From Megamerina dolium (taxonomy: Eukaryota > Arthropoda > Insecta > Diptera > Megamerinidae): a DNA stretch of 64,000 nucleotides. The stretch is taken from positions 75,798,418 through 75,862,417 of the forward strand of contig OY978526.1 of the NCBI GenBank assembly GCA_963854835.1. Reading direction: 5' to 3'. The notes below the pieces were generated by a model. It saw nothing but the letters and a program-made list of their open reading frames with translations, made no database searches and was not told the DNA's origin. The translations under genes were made by a program, and so were the position numbers. Shown here piece by piece: positions 1 to 12,059 of this stretch (position 1 is the stretch's first letter; each line of letters opens with the position of its first letter).

Positions 1-1000
1 TTCAATGAGCCGCAGGATTTTCGGCAAATTTCGTATCGGCCATCCTTAGGAAATTTTTGTAGGCCCAGAAGTCGTTATGTTGTAATTCCCTTGTCAGGGA
101 CGTGAAAGAGCCATTTGTACTTTATCGTTTTCTTTTTTGCCGATTTTTCGATAATACTTTTTCTATTAACTCAATTATCTTTCCAGTACACTTGTATGAT
201 TATCGTTCCAAAAACACACATTCTCAGCATATATGGTTACTGTTTTTATCAAATCATTCAGCGCGGTATCCATTATGAAATCAATTGAAATTTAATGCAG
301 CACAATCATTTTCATAAGATATTACACCTCTGTCTCAGCAATCATGTATAACCACACAACAATCTAAATTGGTGAAACGGAAAATGAACGCCCTGACTGG
401 CGTTCAATTGATTAGCAATATAATCACGGCATAAGGTTTGCAATTTCGTCATGGAAAGATTAGGTGTGTTTGTTTACAGAAAATTCGTACACATTCGTAC
501 AAATAATCATAATTTATTGTCAAATGGTGTTTGTTTGTATCAAAAACCTTGCAACGATAGAGAAAATGAGAGCGTAAAATGACAGTTCGCTGTGAGAGAA
601 CTTACAAGTTTTTACTGTATACATTTTTACTATTGACATGAATATAGTTTCAGTATTGTCTGATGCTTATTCCCGAACTACGCCATCTGTTGTAAATCCC
701 GCATTTTTAATTTGCGCTCCCAATAGTATGAATTTGCAAGTAAGAAAAACATATGATTCAAACACATATGATAACAAAATATTCTCGAATTGTGCATAAA
801 TTTGAAATTATAAGAAGATAACAAATTACCAATAGATTAGGTTTTAGAATTAGGTCTTATTAGTTAATTGAAGTCGTTTGAACTAGTATTCAGCAAAAAA
901 ACTATCCGTTCTTGATGCAATTTGCTGGGAATCGCTTCCTTTTGATATTGCAATTGATATTCACAATCAGCTGTTTCTGTTAATTTGCCATTTTAGCACA
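1..1000. other. Gene-free AT-rich stretch with one dispersed repeat
   Basis: No ORF here looks like a gene. Bases about 455-612 match, in inverted orientation, bases about 40222-40360 (see the repeat entry). The remainder is AT-rich DNA in which I recognise nothing. Confidence 0.6.
455..612 (-). repeat. Dispersed repeat, copy 1 (inverted relative to 40222-40360)
   Basis: The reverse complement of this stretch contains 'ttctctcacagcgaactgt', then 'attttacgctctcattt', then 'catttgaca' and 'acgaattttctgtaaaca'. The same blocks occur in the same order on the plus strand at about 40222-40360. The copies differ by small indels and substitutions. No ORF is conserved. It is probably an end or core of an unidentified mobile element. 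Confidence 0.6.
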
Positions 1001-1009
1001 TTGCTGTTT

Positions 1010-1705
1010 TTTTTTACTTTTTTAGATAGTTGTTTGAGAGCGAATTCAGACATATTGACCCCGCAACAACTCTTGCAAATATTGAAAATTTATTACGAAA
1101 ATCGTGGTTTTGTAATCCAAACTCAAAGGTCGCTGCAGCCATTTAGGTCAAATATGGACTCAAGACAATCCACAAGCAATTCTACAGACACCATTATATC
1201 TACAAAAGCTTACTGTTTGGTGCAGTTTATGGGCTGGTGAAATCACTGATTTGGTCCATACTTGTTAAAAAACGAGGCAGGCGACAACGTAACAGTCAAT
1301 GCCAATCGCACAGAGCCATGATAACTGTCTATTTGATTCCCCAATTATGTGGTATGAATGTGGTCCACCACGACGGCGCTATATGCCATACTCGAACATA
1401 ACTATCGATTGATTGAAGGACACATTTGGCGACAATATAATCTCTCGAAATGGACCTGTGATCTATCCTGCGAGATTTTGCGATTTAACGCCTCTGTACT
1501 ATTTTTGTGGGGATATGTGAAAAGGTTAGTTTAGGCTGATAAACCAGTAACTTTGGATGAATTGCAAGCCGACATTGAGTGAACTATTGCCGATATTAGG
1601 CCCCAATAGCTTGAAAAAGTAACCGAAAATTGGGTTTCCAGGTTACACCACGTCCGAGCCAACCGCGGCGGCCATATGTCCAAAATCTTATTCAAACACT
1701 AATTG
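1010..1705 (+). pseudogene. Degenerate mariner/Tc1-type (IS630) transposase relic
   Basis: Translation in shifting plus frames gives a recognisable transposase. An N-terminal helix-turn-helix-like stretch (TPQQLLQILKIYYENRGFV) is followed by a region resembling the 'KLTVWC..LWAGEI' strand. After that comes the C-terminal catalytic neighbourhood, 'ARFCDLTPLYYFCGDM' (the equivalent of R-x-C-D-L-T-P-L-D-Y-F-L-W-G-Y). The tail resembles 'LEKVxENWxSRLxxxRASRGGHMPEIIF'. Multiple stops and frameshifts break the gene and no single ORF spans it. The third acidic residue is present in the CDLTP motif. I see no terminal inverted repeats. It is a dead copy of a family distinct from the other mariners in this window. 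Confidence 0.7.
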
Positions 1706-1749
1706 CATAAAATTATCCTTCCAATGAAGCGAATTTTTTGTTCAGAATA

Positions 1750-2990
1750 TTACATTATGTATTTTTTTTCACGAAATTTGAAAGTACTTCACTCTATAAA
1801 CCTTTACATTCACTAATTTTACGCGAAATAGAATTTTTAATCAAGTCACATATGTAATATAAATATATGTCATGTAATATATGGTCATGGTATTCATTAT
1901 CTGTTTCACCAGTTTAAATTATTTGATGGTCACAAAAGATTACTACAATAGTAAAGTCCGTATGATATTTATTTATTGTATTAATCTGAATATTTGTAAT
2001 GCTATTGCTGAGAGCATCAGAGAAATGCAATTATTCTCTGTTTACGTCATTGGTTGACCAACACAAAAAAGAGTATTAGTGGACATTAGTCAAAAAATAA
2101 CACTCATACTTGTTTACACATGCACAAATATTTATTATTCAAATATGGTAAAGAGTAAGTTCTTTGCTTATATGAACCGGTGTAGTGCTCAGCTCTCTTG
2201 AGTGAGTCGACTTATTGTAACATATTATACCGTAATCACTTGCAACACCAAAATTCACCAATAATTCAATGGAATGACTTAAGTCATTTCTGTCATAATC
2301 AGTTGTCCGTTCTTCTTATGATTACTCAAGTTATTCATACTTATTTTGTTCCCACATGAGCAAGTGATTCAAATCAGATTATTTACCTGTAACCAATAGA
2401 GAAAAAATTGCCGATACACATTCGTGTATAAGATTATGTTAATTTTTTTTTGTTTTGGTGGGTAATAGTATTTTGTTGCATTACTATGAGAATTCATTTG
2501 CACGAAGTATTATTGGTCATGACTTGAGTATACTAATTTTAATGGTACTAATTTACGATCTCTGGTGAGCATATATGTTACGCTATACGAACAACAATCT
2601 ATTAGTGTCAAAAAAGTGGTATTGTCAAAAAAAAAAAAAATACATTAAAAATATGCTTCGGTTTATTCAGATTCTAGCGACTTTTTATTGACACTTAAAA
2701 GCTGAAATTTGTAGAGAAAATGTAAACAATGTAGAAAAATCGGATGGGGTAGGTTTCGTTGGTTAGTTGATGCGCAGTAGAACTAGAGTTCGCCGCTTGA
2801 GTAATCCGGGAGTATTCACTTATGCGTACGCCATGACTCTCCTTTACTCCCTCCTAAGCGTGAGCCTTTTTTATATATCAGGTGTAATGTAGTAGTGTGT
2901 AGTAAAAAGAAATCCATTAATTTCTTTAGTAATCTGTATCTCACGTTGTATAAGTGCGATTGGGTTACGCTAGATGGCGATAGAAAGATA
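1750..2990. other. Gene-free AT-rich stretch
   Basis: No supportable gene. It contains a short poly-A tract near 2628 and nothing recognisable otherwise. Confidence 0.5.
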
Positions 2991-3065
2991 GGATTTCGTA
3001 CTAAATAAACTTTTCAGGCAGTTTTGTGATTGCTTGACTCAGTATCGTTTCAGCACGAGTCAAAG

Positions 3066-4384
3066 ATGGACACCAGTAAAGAGAAAAAAAAATAAATTTG
3101 TGGCACTTAAAGCCCCGAAGGGCTCATTGGCTCAGCTTCTCTTCAATTACTGTTGTGCGTGTTAAATTTTGGACAGTATTAGAAGGGACCTACTTATTTT
3201 AGCCGGTTCCGAACGGCAGAACCCTTGCGACATCACTTTTTCTGAGCTTTGTCACCGAGTTCTTTTAGAAGCTTTTTCATGGCAAGTTGTTACTGTCGGA
3301 AGAATTGCCAATTGCTTGCCGACAGGTGGGTACCGTTCGAAAGAAAAATCTTTTCGATATTAAATTTGTTATGCATGAGCCGGGGATTGAACCACGACCT
3401 ACAGATCAGAAGGCCAACACACTAACCACTGAACCACGGCATCCACCATACGCCATATTTTACAGATTTTCTTCGATAAAGGCGAAAACGCAAGCCAGAT
3501 GGCTGAAAATGTGAATAGTGTTTATGGTCCTGATACTGTAACAGACAATCACGTGTAATTTTGGTTTCGTCGATTCCGTTCCGGTAATTTTGATGTCAAA
3601 GATGCACCACGCTCTGGAAGGCCAATTGTCGAAAATATCGATAAAATAATGGAAATCTTTGAGTCTGACCGTGATGTAAGCACTGTTTCTATTGCCTAAA
3701 CATTGCACAAAAAACCATTTGGAACCATTTAAATAAGGATGGATACAAAAAGAAGCTCGATGTATGGGTGCCACAGGAGTTAACGCAAAAAAACTTCATG
3801 GACCGAATTTCCATCTGCGAATCGCTGCTGAAGCGGATGGTTACTGGTGATGAAAAGTGGGATACTTGCGACCACCTTAAGCGAAAACGGTCGTGGTCGA
3901 ATCGTGGTGAGCCAGCGCAAACGGTGGCGAAGCCAGGATTGGTGGTTAGGGAGGTTTTTCTATGTGTTTAATGGGATTGGCAGGGAATCATCTATTATGA
4001 GCTGCTCCCCTACGGCCAAACTCAATTCGGACCTGTACTATCAACAATTGGACCGTCTGAAGGACCCATCGCCCAGAAGCGGCCAGCTTTGGCCAATAGG
4101 AGAGGAATTGTGTTCCATCAGTACAACGCCAGGCCACACACATCGATAGTGACACTCCAGAAGCTCCAGGAGTTTGGTTAGGAGGTTCTTATGCATCCAC
4201 CTTATAGTCCGGCACCAAGTAATTACTACCCGTTCCTGTCTCTGGCGATTGATTTTGCTGTGAAAAATTCGCTTCAAGAGAAGCCTGTGAAAATCGACTG
4301 TCCGAGGGTTGCTATGAGAGTGGGATTATGAAATAATCTTCAAAATTGCAAGTTATCGAACAAAACGGTGCATATTTGACCTAA
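3066..4384 (+). pseudogene. Mellifera-type mariner transposase, interrupted by a SINE
   Basis: The transposase begins with ATG at 3066 (MDTSKEK), is interrupted at about 3085-3444 by a minus-strand SINE, and resumes with 'RHILQIFFDKGENASQ' after 3446. The middle carries WFRRFRSGNFDVKDAPRSGR and the first catalytic Asp in VTGDEKW (about 3845). The second catalytic position reads HQYNARPH, so Asp is replaced by Tyr. The third reads PPYSPAPSN, so Asp is replaced by Asn and the preceding Asp-Leu pair is deleted. The C-terminus (EQNGAYLT) ends at a stop near 4384. Several frameshifts are present. The domain order and the WVPxELT linker place it in the mellifera subfamily as I know it. It is catalytically dead. 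Terminal inverted repeats were not recognised. Confidence 0.85.
3085..3444 (-). mobile_element. tRNA-derived SINE, copy nested in mariner
   Basis: Read on the minus strand, the element starts with a tRNA-like head. An A-box-like 'gtggttcagtggttagtgt' and a B-box-like 'ggttcaatccccgg' are spaced as in an RNA polymerase III promoter. A body of about 280 bp of tRNA-unrelated sequence follows, ending in 'agtgccacaaattt' and an A/T-rich tail. The same body recurs at least six more times in the window. This copy splits the reading frame of the mariner at 3066-4384, so it inserted after that transposon. Confidence 0.85.
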
Positions 4385-4399
4385 ATCGGATCATTAACT

Positions 4400-6250
4400 A
4401 AACCTTCAATTTAATGCAAAAATAATGGATTTCATTCTACTAGACCTTATATATCCGTGCGCTAATCTTGTTTTGTTATGCGATTTGTTTCTAAACAGGG
4501 TTCTCTTTGCTTGTAGTTAAATGTAATTAGAAGGTTTTTTTAGCACTTAATTATCATTATATAAATCAAACTTAATTAACTGGTTGGTCAAGACAAAGTA
4601 TAACTTTTTTTCTAAAACACGCTTCCTTTTTTTGTGGCGTCAGTCAGCGGACCGAAGATTTTGGTAGATCATATAATTAATACTTCTTCTAAGCCATAAG
4701 TATAAGAAAAAAATGTTGTATATTAATTACATAAACTTTCGAGGAAACTAAACTTAAAGTCGTTCGTATGTCGCGTGGGTTACAATATAAATGCCCATAT
4801 TTGTAAGTTACGTAACATAACACTTTAGTAATTCTATTATTGTCTAAGAATTTTAAGAATTCTGAAAACTTGATTTTATAGATCTTTTAGACAGGTCTAA
4901 AATACATAACACACATGTTTTAAGATCTATACACCTACAATATTTGCAAATTGACCAACAATATATAAATTTTTTTTTATAATAAAAAACCGTATTTTTC
5001 TGTTTTTAGCGGTGTCAGAATAAATTGTTCAAGGTAAACTTTTAAATAAGGGATGAACATTTGAAACTGTATTTCATTGATCCAGCTAGCCACATAATTG
5101 TATTTTGGAGTTGCCTTACCTCTATAATTATATATTGACACACGCGTTTTAAGTCGAAATAGAATCGACTTGAAATACAGTATCGACTTTTTGATTGAAT
5201 TATGTATGGGGAATTTGTCAAAAAAAAGAAAAAATCGATACTATATTTCAAGTCGACTTTATTTTGACTATGACCACGCTCCACTAAATATTATTTTTGA
5301 AAATAAAATAAGTAAATTATATTCATATTTTATAACTTAATTAATTTAAATTATGATATAAGAATTATAAAAATAATTACATGAATTGATATCTAATCAA
5401 TAAAAAGGAGTTTTTGAGGGAATGTGATACTTATGCTTTTAAAGTTTACCACATTTTTGTACCTACTTATATTAATTTTATTATGTCTTTAATACTTGTA
5501 TCGCTTTATACCCAGTGGGAAAATGGATGTGTTAAGTATTGAAAATTTTTTTTGTAAAAAGGCTGTTATTAAAAACTTGTGTCCTTTGGTATGCGAAGAC
5601 GTTTGATGGGTCAAGAAAAAGTTATGATTTTACGAATTTCTTGGTAAATGAACGATTTAGTACCTGCAACAAGATAAATATTTGTTATTGCTTTATTTTC
5701 TCATGTCGGTAAAAAAACAAAATCATCACAAAAATACCAATTATTTATGGAAATTTTTTATTATTTGAACTTCCTTCAAAGAAAAAAATATTACTCATAT
5801 AAATAAAATTTTATATCATTTGATGATCTAAAGCGAAGAAACATTAATTTTGCGCAATAATGTCAGTTCAAGTAATTTTATTCTTCATGTTTATCAATTT
5901 GTTTTTTGCTTTTTCCGTTCTTATGTGCAATTCCAATTGTAAATAACATTCAAATAGTTCTATGCTTTTTTTTTTTCTTTTTGTCTATTCATATTTATTT
6001 TATTAATTTTTGTCTTTCTTTTAGACTTTATTTTTGAATTTGATTAAGTATGTGAGGAATTGAAAGAATTTTTGCATTACATGATGAGCAAAAATAATGC
6101 TATTAAATATTGTGTCTTTGTTTATCGAGTATATGAATTTCCAATAATATGTATGGTATCTCAATGCTAATCATCGAAACGATTGCTTCCATTTTCCCAT
6201 TGGGCATATTTATATACACCTAAATTTGTAAATATATATGTATACTTATA
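4400..6250. other. Gene-free AT-rich stretch
   Basis: Intergenic DNA between the mariner relic and the 3' end of the sugar transporter. The part from about 5,900 to 6,260 may hold the transporter's 3' UTR on the minus strand. I see no gene. Confidence 0.5.
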
Positions 6251-6260
6251 TTGTATTATT

Positions 6261-9200
6261 CTACAAATGTGTTGTATTATTGTCTTCTTGATAAGCGAAA
6301 TTTGTTTCACCATTATTTTCCGGTCGACTTCGTCCTATTGGTAATGCATCATTTTGTTGTAGTTGAATAATTTTAGCTTCCGTATGCGGACTAATTGGCA
6401 TTTGTAAATTTTGTAAATGATCAAATTGTATGGCGGTCGATGGGGTTATTGTTGCCCCCTGTTGTTTCAATTTTTCATGATATGCTTTGCTGAGTAAATT
6501 TACATCAGATTTTTTAGAAAAATGCGCTTCAATTTCCTATAAACACATACATGATAACAAAGAACAACAATTAATTAATTGCAAGTAAACAAAATGTGTA
6601 TGTACAAATATTATACTAGCGTTAGCAGTACGTCACTCAAGAGGCTTTGAGTTGAATGCACTGTTTACTCTTATCAATTTATCAACTTACGGCCAATGTC
6701 CTACCCTCGGTCTCTGGCAGTGTGAAATATAATATTATTGCTCCGGAAAATGCCACAGCGGAATAAAACCAGAATGTGCCAGGCATTGTAAAGGTGCTTA
6801 ACATTTGCAAGAATAATTTGTTCGCCAGAAATCCAAATATATAACCAAGACCGCTCACCAAGCCTGAGGCGGTACTACGTACTGGTGCTGGAAATACTTC
6901 ACCAATCAGAATCCATGGTATCATACGAATGCCGCAATGTGCAAAAAATGCCGAACCCAGCAACAGCATCAGTGGTAGCCAAAGCCAATTGTTTTTCTCC
7001 TGTTTCGGTACTGGCACTAAGATATCTTGTACCGCCGAAGTTTGCCCTTTTTCCGTCACTTCAGAAGGTAATTTAGTTTTGTCTACAGCATCGTACACCG
7101 GTTTAATAGTGCTAATTGCAACATCATCACCATCTGTATTGGCCTGTGTCCGAGAATCTCTATATATAAGACTATCTTCTGTTGTGATTTCTTCATCCTC
7201 TTCAGAGTCACTGAGGTTAAACAATGTTGTTGTATGTGCATACGGTTGATTAATCATTCTATTAACACTTAAATCAGTAAATGTTAAATTATCAATGAAC
7301 CCATCATTATGAAGTGATAATTCACTATCTCGTCTAGTGCGATTAAGGGCAATCTCTTCATTATCCGCGTAAAGCATACTTTGGTTGATATTTACAGTTG
7401 TACTTTCCATATCATCACCATTCACTGTAGTATGAAATAACGCTTGACCCTCTTTTTCAAAAATATTTGTGATATTCCCCTGTGAAATTATGTTCTCCTT
7501 CGATACAATAGATGATGCATTAATGACAACATTATTAATTGCAAATCCTGGTACCACTTTTAAGTAGTGGGCATATGTTGCTGTACCAAAAAAGCAAATG
7601 CCAACACCAATAGTCGATATCATTACAAGAGGGCGTTTGCCCGTGAAATGTATCAGAAATACACAAAGAATGGTCGCAATCAGTTCAGCTACCCCCAATA
7701 ATATTGTAGCATGATATTTATTAATGGGCGCTTTGAGTGTGTGAAAAATCTATTAAATAAATAGAGTAAAGAAATGCAATATATATTTGCCGATTTAAAA
7801 ATTATATTTTTAATATATAGTGCACTAGATTGATTGTAAGGTTCGTAGAGCGACACCTACATTCAACTAGTCGAAATAAACTACGTCAATATCCACCCTA
7901 TTCTTCAGATTTGGCATCATCTGTCTTCCATGCGTTTGCATGTGTTTTGAAGATCTTCTAAAAAATTGCTTCAAAATCGCTTAAACGTTATAAAAAAAAT
8001 ATGTGGCACTTATAGGTCCTGGAGGACCCTTTGGCCGAATTTCTCTTACGGCACTGTTCTGTATGTTCTAATTTTGGACAGTATCAGAAGGGACCTATTT
8101 ATATCAGTTGGTACCGAACGGCAGATCACTTGTGTCATCAGTTTTTCTGAGCTTTCTCACAGAGCTCTTTTAGAAGCTTTTTCATGGCAAATTGTTACTG
8201 TCAGAAGATTTGCCAATTGCTTGCATATAGGTGGATACCGTTAAAAAGAAAATGTTTTCGACAGTAAAGTTAAGTCGTGGATTGAACCCACGACTTGTAG
8301 ATCAGAAGTCGAACGCAATAACGACTGAGCTACGGAATGAAAACATTTCTTCGTCGCTTCACGTACTTTTCAACCAATCACGTCTGCATATGTATATAAA
8401 AAATCACTTACCTGTACCGCATAGGTCTGTAATGGTGTTTTACCAGAAAAATGCCCCGTAAAAAATGTAAATGCTACCAATAGAAATGGCACAAGAAATG
8501 AACGTTTACGAAACATTCTGAGCCAAGTTTTAACTTTGCTAGGTTTCTCTTCTGGATTTTCGCGGGCCTCCTCTAATGCTGGTTGTGTTATTAGTTCTTC
8601 ATAGAGACGATTGAATTCATCCTCAATTTTATGTTCTTCCACCCAACCACGTAACCATTGTAACGATTTCACCGCTTCGCGGTAACGATGTTCCCGTATC
8701 AGCCATGTTGGACTTTCAGGTACAAATGATAATGCTATTATAGCAATAATCGGGCATGCAGAACTCACAGCTGCTATGGTACGCCAATCCATTAGTGAGA
8801 TCATTATAAATTGTATAAAAACACCGGTGATGACACATGTTGAACCTAGTGCCGATAAAATGCCACGATATTTAGGTTCCGTAATTTCGGCCACATAGGT
8901 TAATACCTAAAATGTTTAAACATTATTAGATCGGTGATGTATTGGGAGTATAAATAAGTTCGTGCGGATTTGATAACAGATGTCACTACTAGTTTATTAT
9001 TCCATTGTTTCATCTGGCAACACAGTCATTTTGAAGTGTCATCATTAGGCTTTCTTTATCACTACCAGTAATTTCTCTGAAGTGTAAACAACATAGTTTC
9101 TATGTGGAAGTTTACGTGGTTTGCACGATTTAAAAGTGGCAATTTTGATTTGAAAGACGATGAACGACCCGGAGCGCCACCAAAGTTTGACGATGAAAAA

Positions 9201-12053
9201 TTAGAGGCAAGGCTCCATAAAGATCCATCACAAACGCAAGATGAACTCCCAAAAACGCTTGGCTTGGTTACTCAGCCAACCATTTTCCTTCATATAAGCG
9301 TTGGATATTGGGTGCCGTATGAACTAAAGCCAAGAGACGTCGAAGGCCGTTTTTTCACGTGCGAACAAATGCTTCGACGGCATAAAAGAAAGGGGTTTTT
9401 GTATCGAATTGTGACTGGCGATGAAAAGTGGATCCATTACGGTAATCCAAAACGTCGTGCAACATATGGATACCCCGAGCATGCCTCATCATCGACGGCC
9501 AAGCCGAATATTCATGACGAGAAGATCATGCTATTTGGTGGGATCAGCTGGGTGTGGTGTATTATGAGCTGTTGAATTCGGGTCAGTCGAACACACAGTA
9601 GCCCTGTACCGACTACAATTGATGCGTTTGAGCGTTGGGCGTTGCTCCTTCCGATTGCCACTTGTTCCGATCGATGACACACGCCCTGGAAGAACAGCGC
9701 TTCTATTCTGACAAAGAAGCCAAAAATTGGGTCGATTCACGGATTGCCAAAACATGTCGACTTCTTCCGACGCGGAATCCTTATGATGCCAGAAATATAG
9801 GAAAAAGTAGTGACTAGCGACGGACAATACTTTGAAGATTAAATGTATGACCAAATTTTCACCAAAAAATTTCGATTTTCGAATATAAACAGCACGAATT
9901 TATTACACCCCCAATACCTTATATATGAAAACAGTACCGGGTTGAAACGTGATAATTGTCACTTATTTCGAAGCATGTTCTTATGATTCCTTTATATTCC
10001 GGCGACATTTAAAAATATTTGTACTACTAAGAAAATTGGCAATTATCACATTTTAACCACATCACCTTCATATGATATAAATAATCTTGCTTACTGGCGC
10101 TTCCATCAGGCCACCACCTAAGCCACTCAAGCATAGCGCAGCATAAAGGTGCTCCGTTTTACTTGAAAAATGAAAAAGTAACCATGATGCAAGGATTGGT
10201 AAGTTGACAAACTTCGAAAACAAACGAAAATAAATTCACAATAAAATAACATATTCATAAAGTTCAATTTTATATTATATCGTGCATAACGCTGGCTGAG
10301 AAAATGGTTGTATTTAGTAGTGTGTTACAAATTTTTGGGAAATTGATTTTCTTTCATATTCATAAAGTTCAATTTTATATTATATCGTGCATAACGCTGG
10401 CTGAGAAAATGGTTGTATTTAGTAGTGTGTTACAAATTTTTGGGAAATTGATTTTCATGCTAGATGGTAATTTTCTCGAAAACCATACAATCGTTTTAAT
10501 TGTCAATACAATGTATAGTAAATGATCCAATTTTGACAAGACCACAATTACTTTTCTAATATAGAAAAAAATAGAGGAATTTTTTAAATACATATCTGAT
10601 CGAGACCGACCCCTTTATTATACCTTTCATTTAAAATTTCAGTGGATAAAACTTGGACGGATTACGTCTATGTACATATTGTATATTTAGCTGACCCCTT
10701 TCTTGTAAAATTATGTTATGGTCCACTGAAATATTAGTCCACATATTATGATAGTTACAAAATTATTACTTTTAATTGCAGTAAAAATACGTAAATAATT
10801 ATTTCTCACATACGACAATCTTTTTCCCAGGTTACGATATATGTATAGGTTTCATACATAATGTAATAAACAAAGTATGGCAATCTCAGAGAGAATTTTG
10901 ACGCTCTCTCTTTGAAATCAGTGTATATAAGAAATTCAAAAGACAGCTTTGCGAAGTCTATCAAAGTGAAAAATTCAGAAATATTTTGTAACATTAACCC
11001 CCTGGTTGTGTACAAATGCATTTGTCTATTTTTTCTGTTCGATTAATACTAATTTTATAACTTATTATATTTTATTTTGATCAAAACATTTGTTAAAGCC
11101 CAATGTTTTTCTTAAACAAAAATTTTTTTTAATCAACATTTTGTACTCAAGCAAAGGGTTAATAATTTTGACGCTTCCTGAACAGATTTTAACATTCCTT
11201 TTTCATTGATGTTTTGACAGGTTTTACAATTGCCATACTTAGTTAAGTATACTATGGGATTCATATAGATTTACATGTAGGTACACATTTATGCTGTAAA
11301 CACATTGGATGCGGCACGAGAATGAATGGTAAAAAAACACGAATAATTGCGAACACACTGGAGTGAAAAAGAAGTATCGAAACTAATGTCAATTAAAGGG
11401 AATATGCAACAATCAGAACGAAAAAATGAAAAAGAGAGAAAACGTATACTCCAATGGCGTTTTCCTTCCTCGAAAAAATTTAACACTTGAACATAGAGTA
11501 CGGTAGCTGCTAATTTGGCATATTTGCCATGTAAACATTTGTCAAAGACGCTACCTTGTCGTCGTGTTGCGCAGTCAATCTGTTTACAGTAATATATGTA
11601 CCAGTATTTATACATACTTGCATTGCTTTTCGCTTTCCTATCGGCTGTGTTAACATACCCGAAAAAAGACAACCCAATGGTACGCATATTAAATTTATAG
11701 AACCTATAAGTAGGTAAATTGAATCGAAAATTAGATATTTTTTTTTCAAGACATAAAATATAAGTTTGTACAATAACATACTAAACCATGATATTTCTTC
11801 TCGATTTAATACAATATCATCATTATGTATCGTTGTTGCTCTACCATCGCCTCCCTGGATCGCTGGTATCACAATTGTTGGGAATCCCAAAGTCATGCCA
11901 TAACCGAATAATAGAATATTTTTAATGCTAACCGCTATAAATTGCGGCAATGCACGTCGAAAATTACCAATTTCCGTTGTATTAGTGGAGGTAGAGGTGG
12001 AAAAGCGTCTGGGATTGCCATTTTGCATGAACAATGGACGATCGTTTATCGAT
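6261..12053 (-). CDS. Sugar-porter (MFS) transporter with long extracellular loop; 5' end not found
   Basis: Six minus-strand exons join in frame: 12053-11782, 11703-11618, 10211-10095, 8906-8412, 7749-6691 and 6536-6261, all with GT-AG introns, giving about 767 residues. Sugar-porter hallmarks are seen in order: the TM1 region (GFPTIVIPAI), GKRK after TM2, AEITEPKYRG before TM5, VPESPTWLIREHR after TM6, and PETEGRTLAEIE after TM12. The loop between TM9 and TM10 is expanded to about 190 residues (about 7575-7005) with six N-glycosylation sequons and acidic runs; sugar porters normally have a short loop there. Exon 1 as drawn begins with the last base of a split codon, so an upstream coding exon is expected. 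An in-frame ATG at 12028 is an alternative start. It most resembles insect Tret1/glucose-transporter-type proteins of the plasma membrane. The substrate cannot be told from sequence. Confidence 0.88.
7992..8337 (-). mobile_element. tRNA-derived SINE in transporter intron
   Basis: This has the same body as the SINE at 3085-3444, in the same orientation. The tail 'atgtggcacttatagg' is at the low-coordinate end and the degraded tRNA-like head ('ctcagtcgttattgcgttcg' on the minus strand) is at the high end. It lies wholly inside the 662-bp intron between transporter exons 8906-8412 and 7749-6691. Confidence 0.8.
9070..9855 (+). pseudogene. Mauritiana-type mariner transposase relic in transporter intron
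   Basis: The ORF from 9102 translates to FARFKSGNFDLKDDERPGA, then PSQTQDELPKTLG, WVPYELKPRDVEGRFFTCEQ and RIVTGDEKWIHYGNPKRR. This is the mauritiana-type linker and first catalytic Asp block. After the WxxSWVWCIMSC strand the frame shifts. The region that should carry the second catalytic Asp is deleted (MRLS-like motif at about 9622 runs directly into APSDCHLFRSM at about 9645). The C-terminus (EEQRFYSDKEAKNWVDSRIA) follows. The N-terminal DNA-binding helices are missing. It is antisense to the transporter, within the intron between exons 10211-10095 and 8906-8412. It is non-functional. Confidence 0.85.
10250..10459. repeat. Perfect 105-bp tandem duplication
   Basis: Bases 10250-10351 recur identically at 10355-10456, a period of 105 bp. 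It lies in the transporter intron between 10212 and 11617. The lack of divergence implies a recent duplication or an assembly duplication. Confidence 0.9.
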
Positions 12054-12059
12054 CTACAA

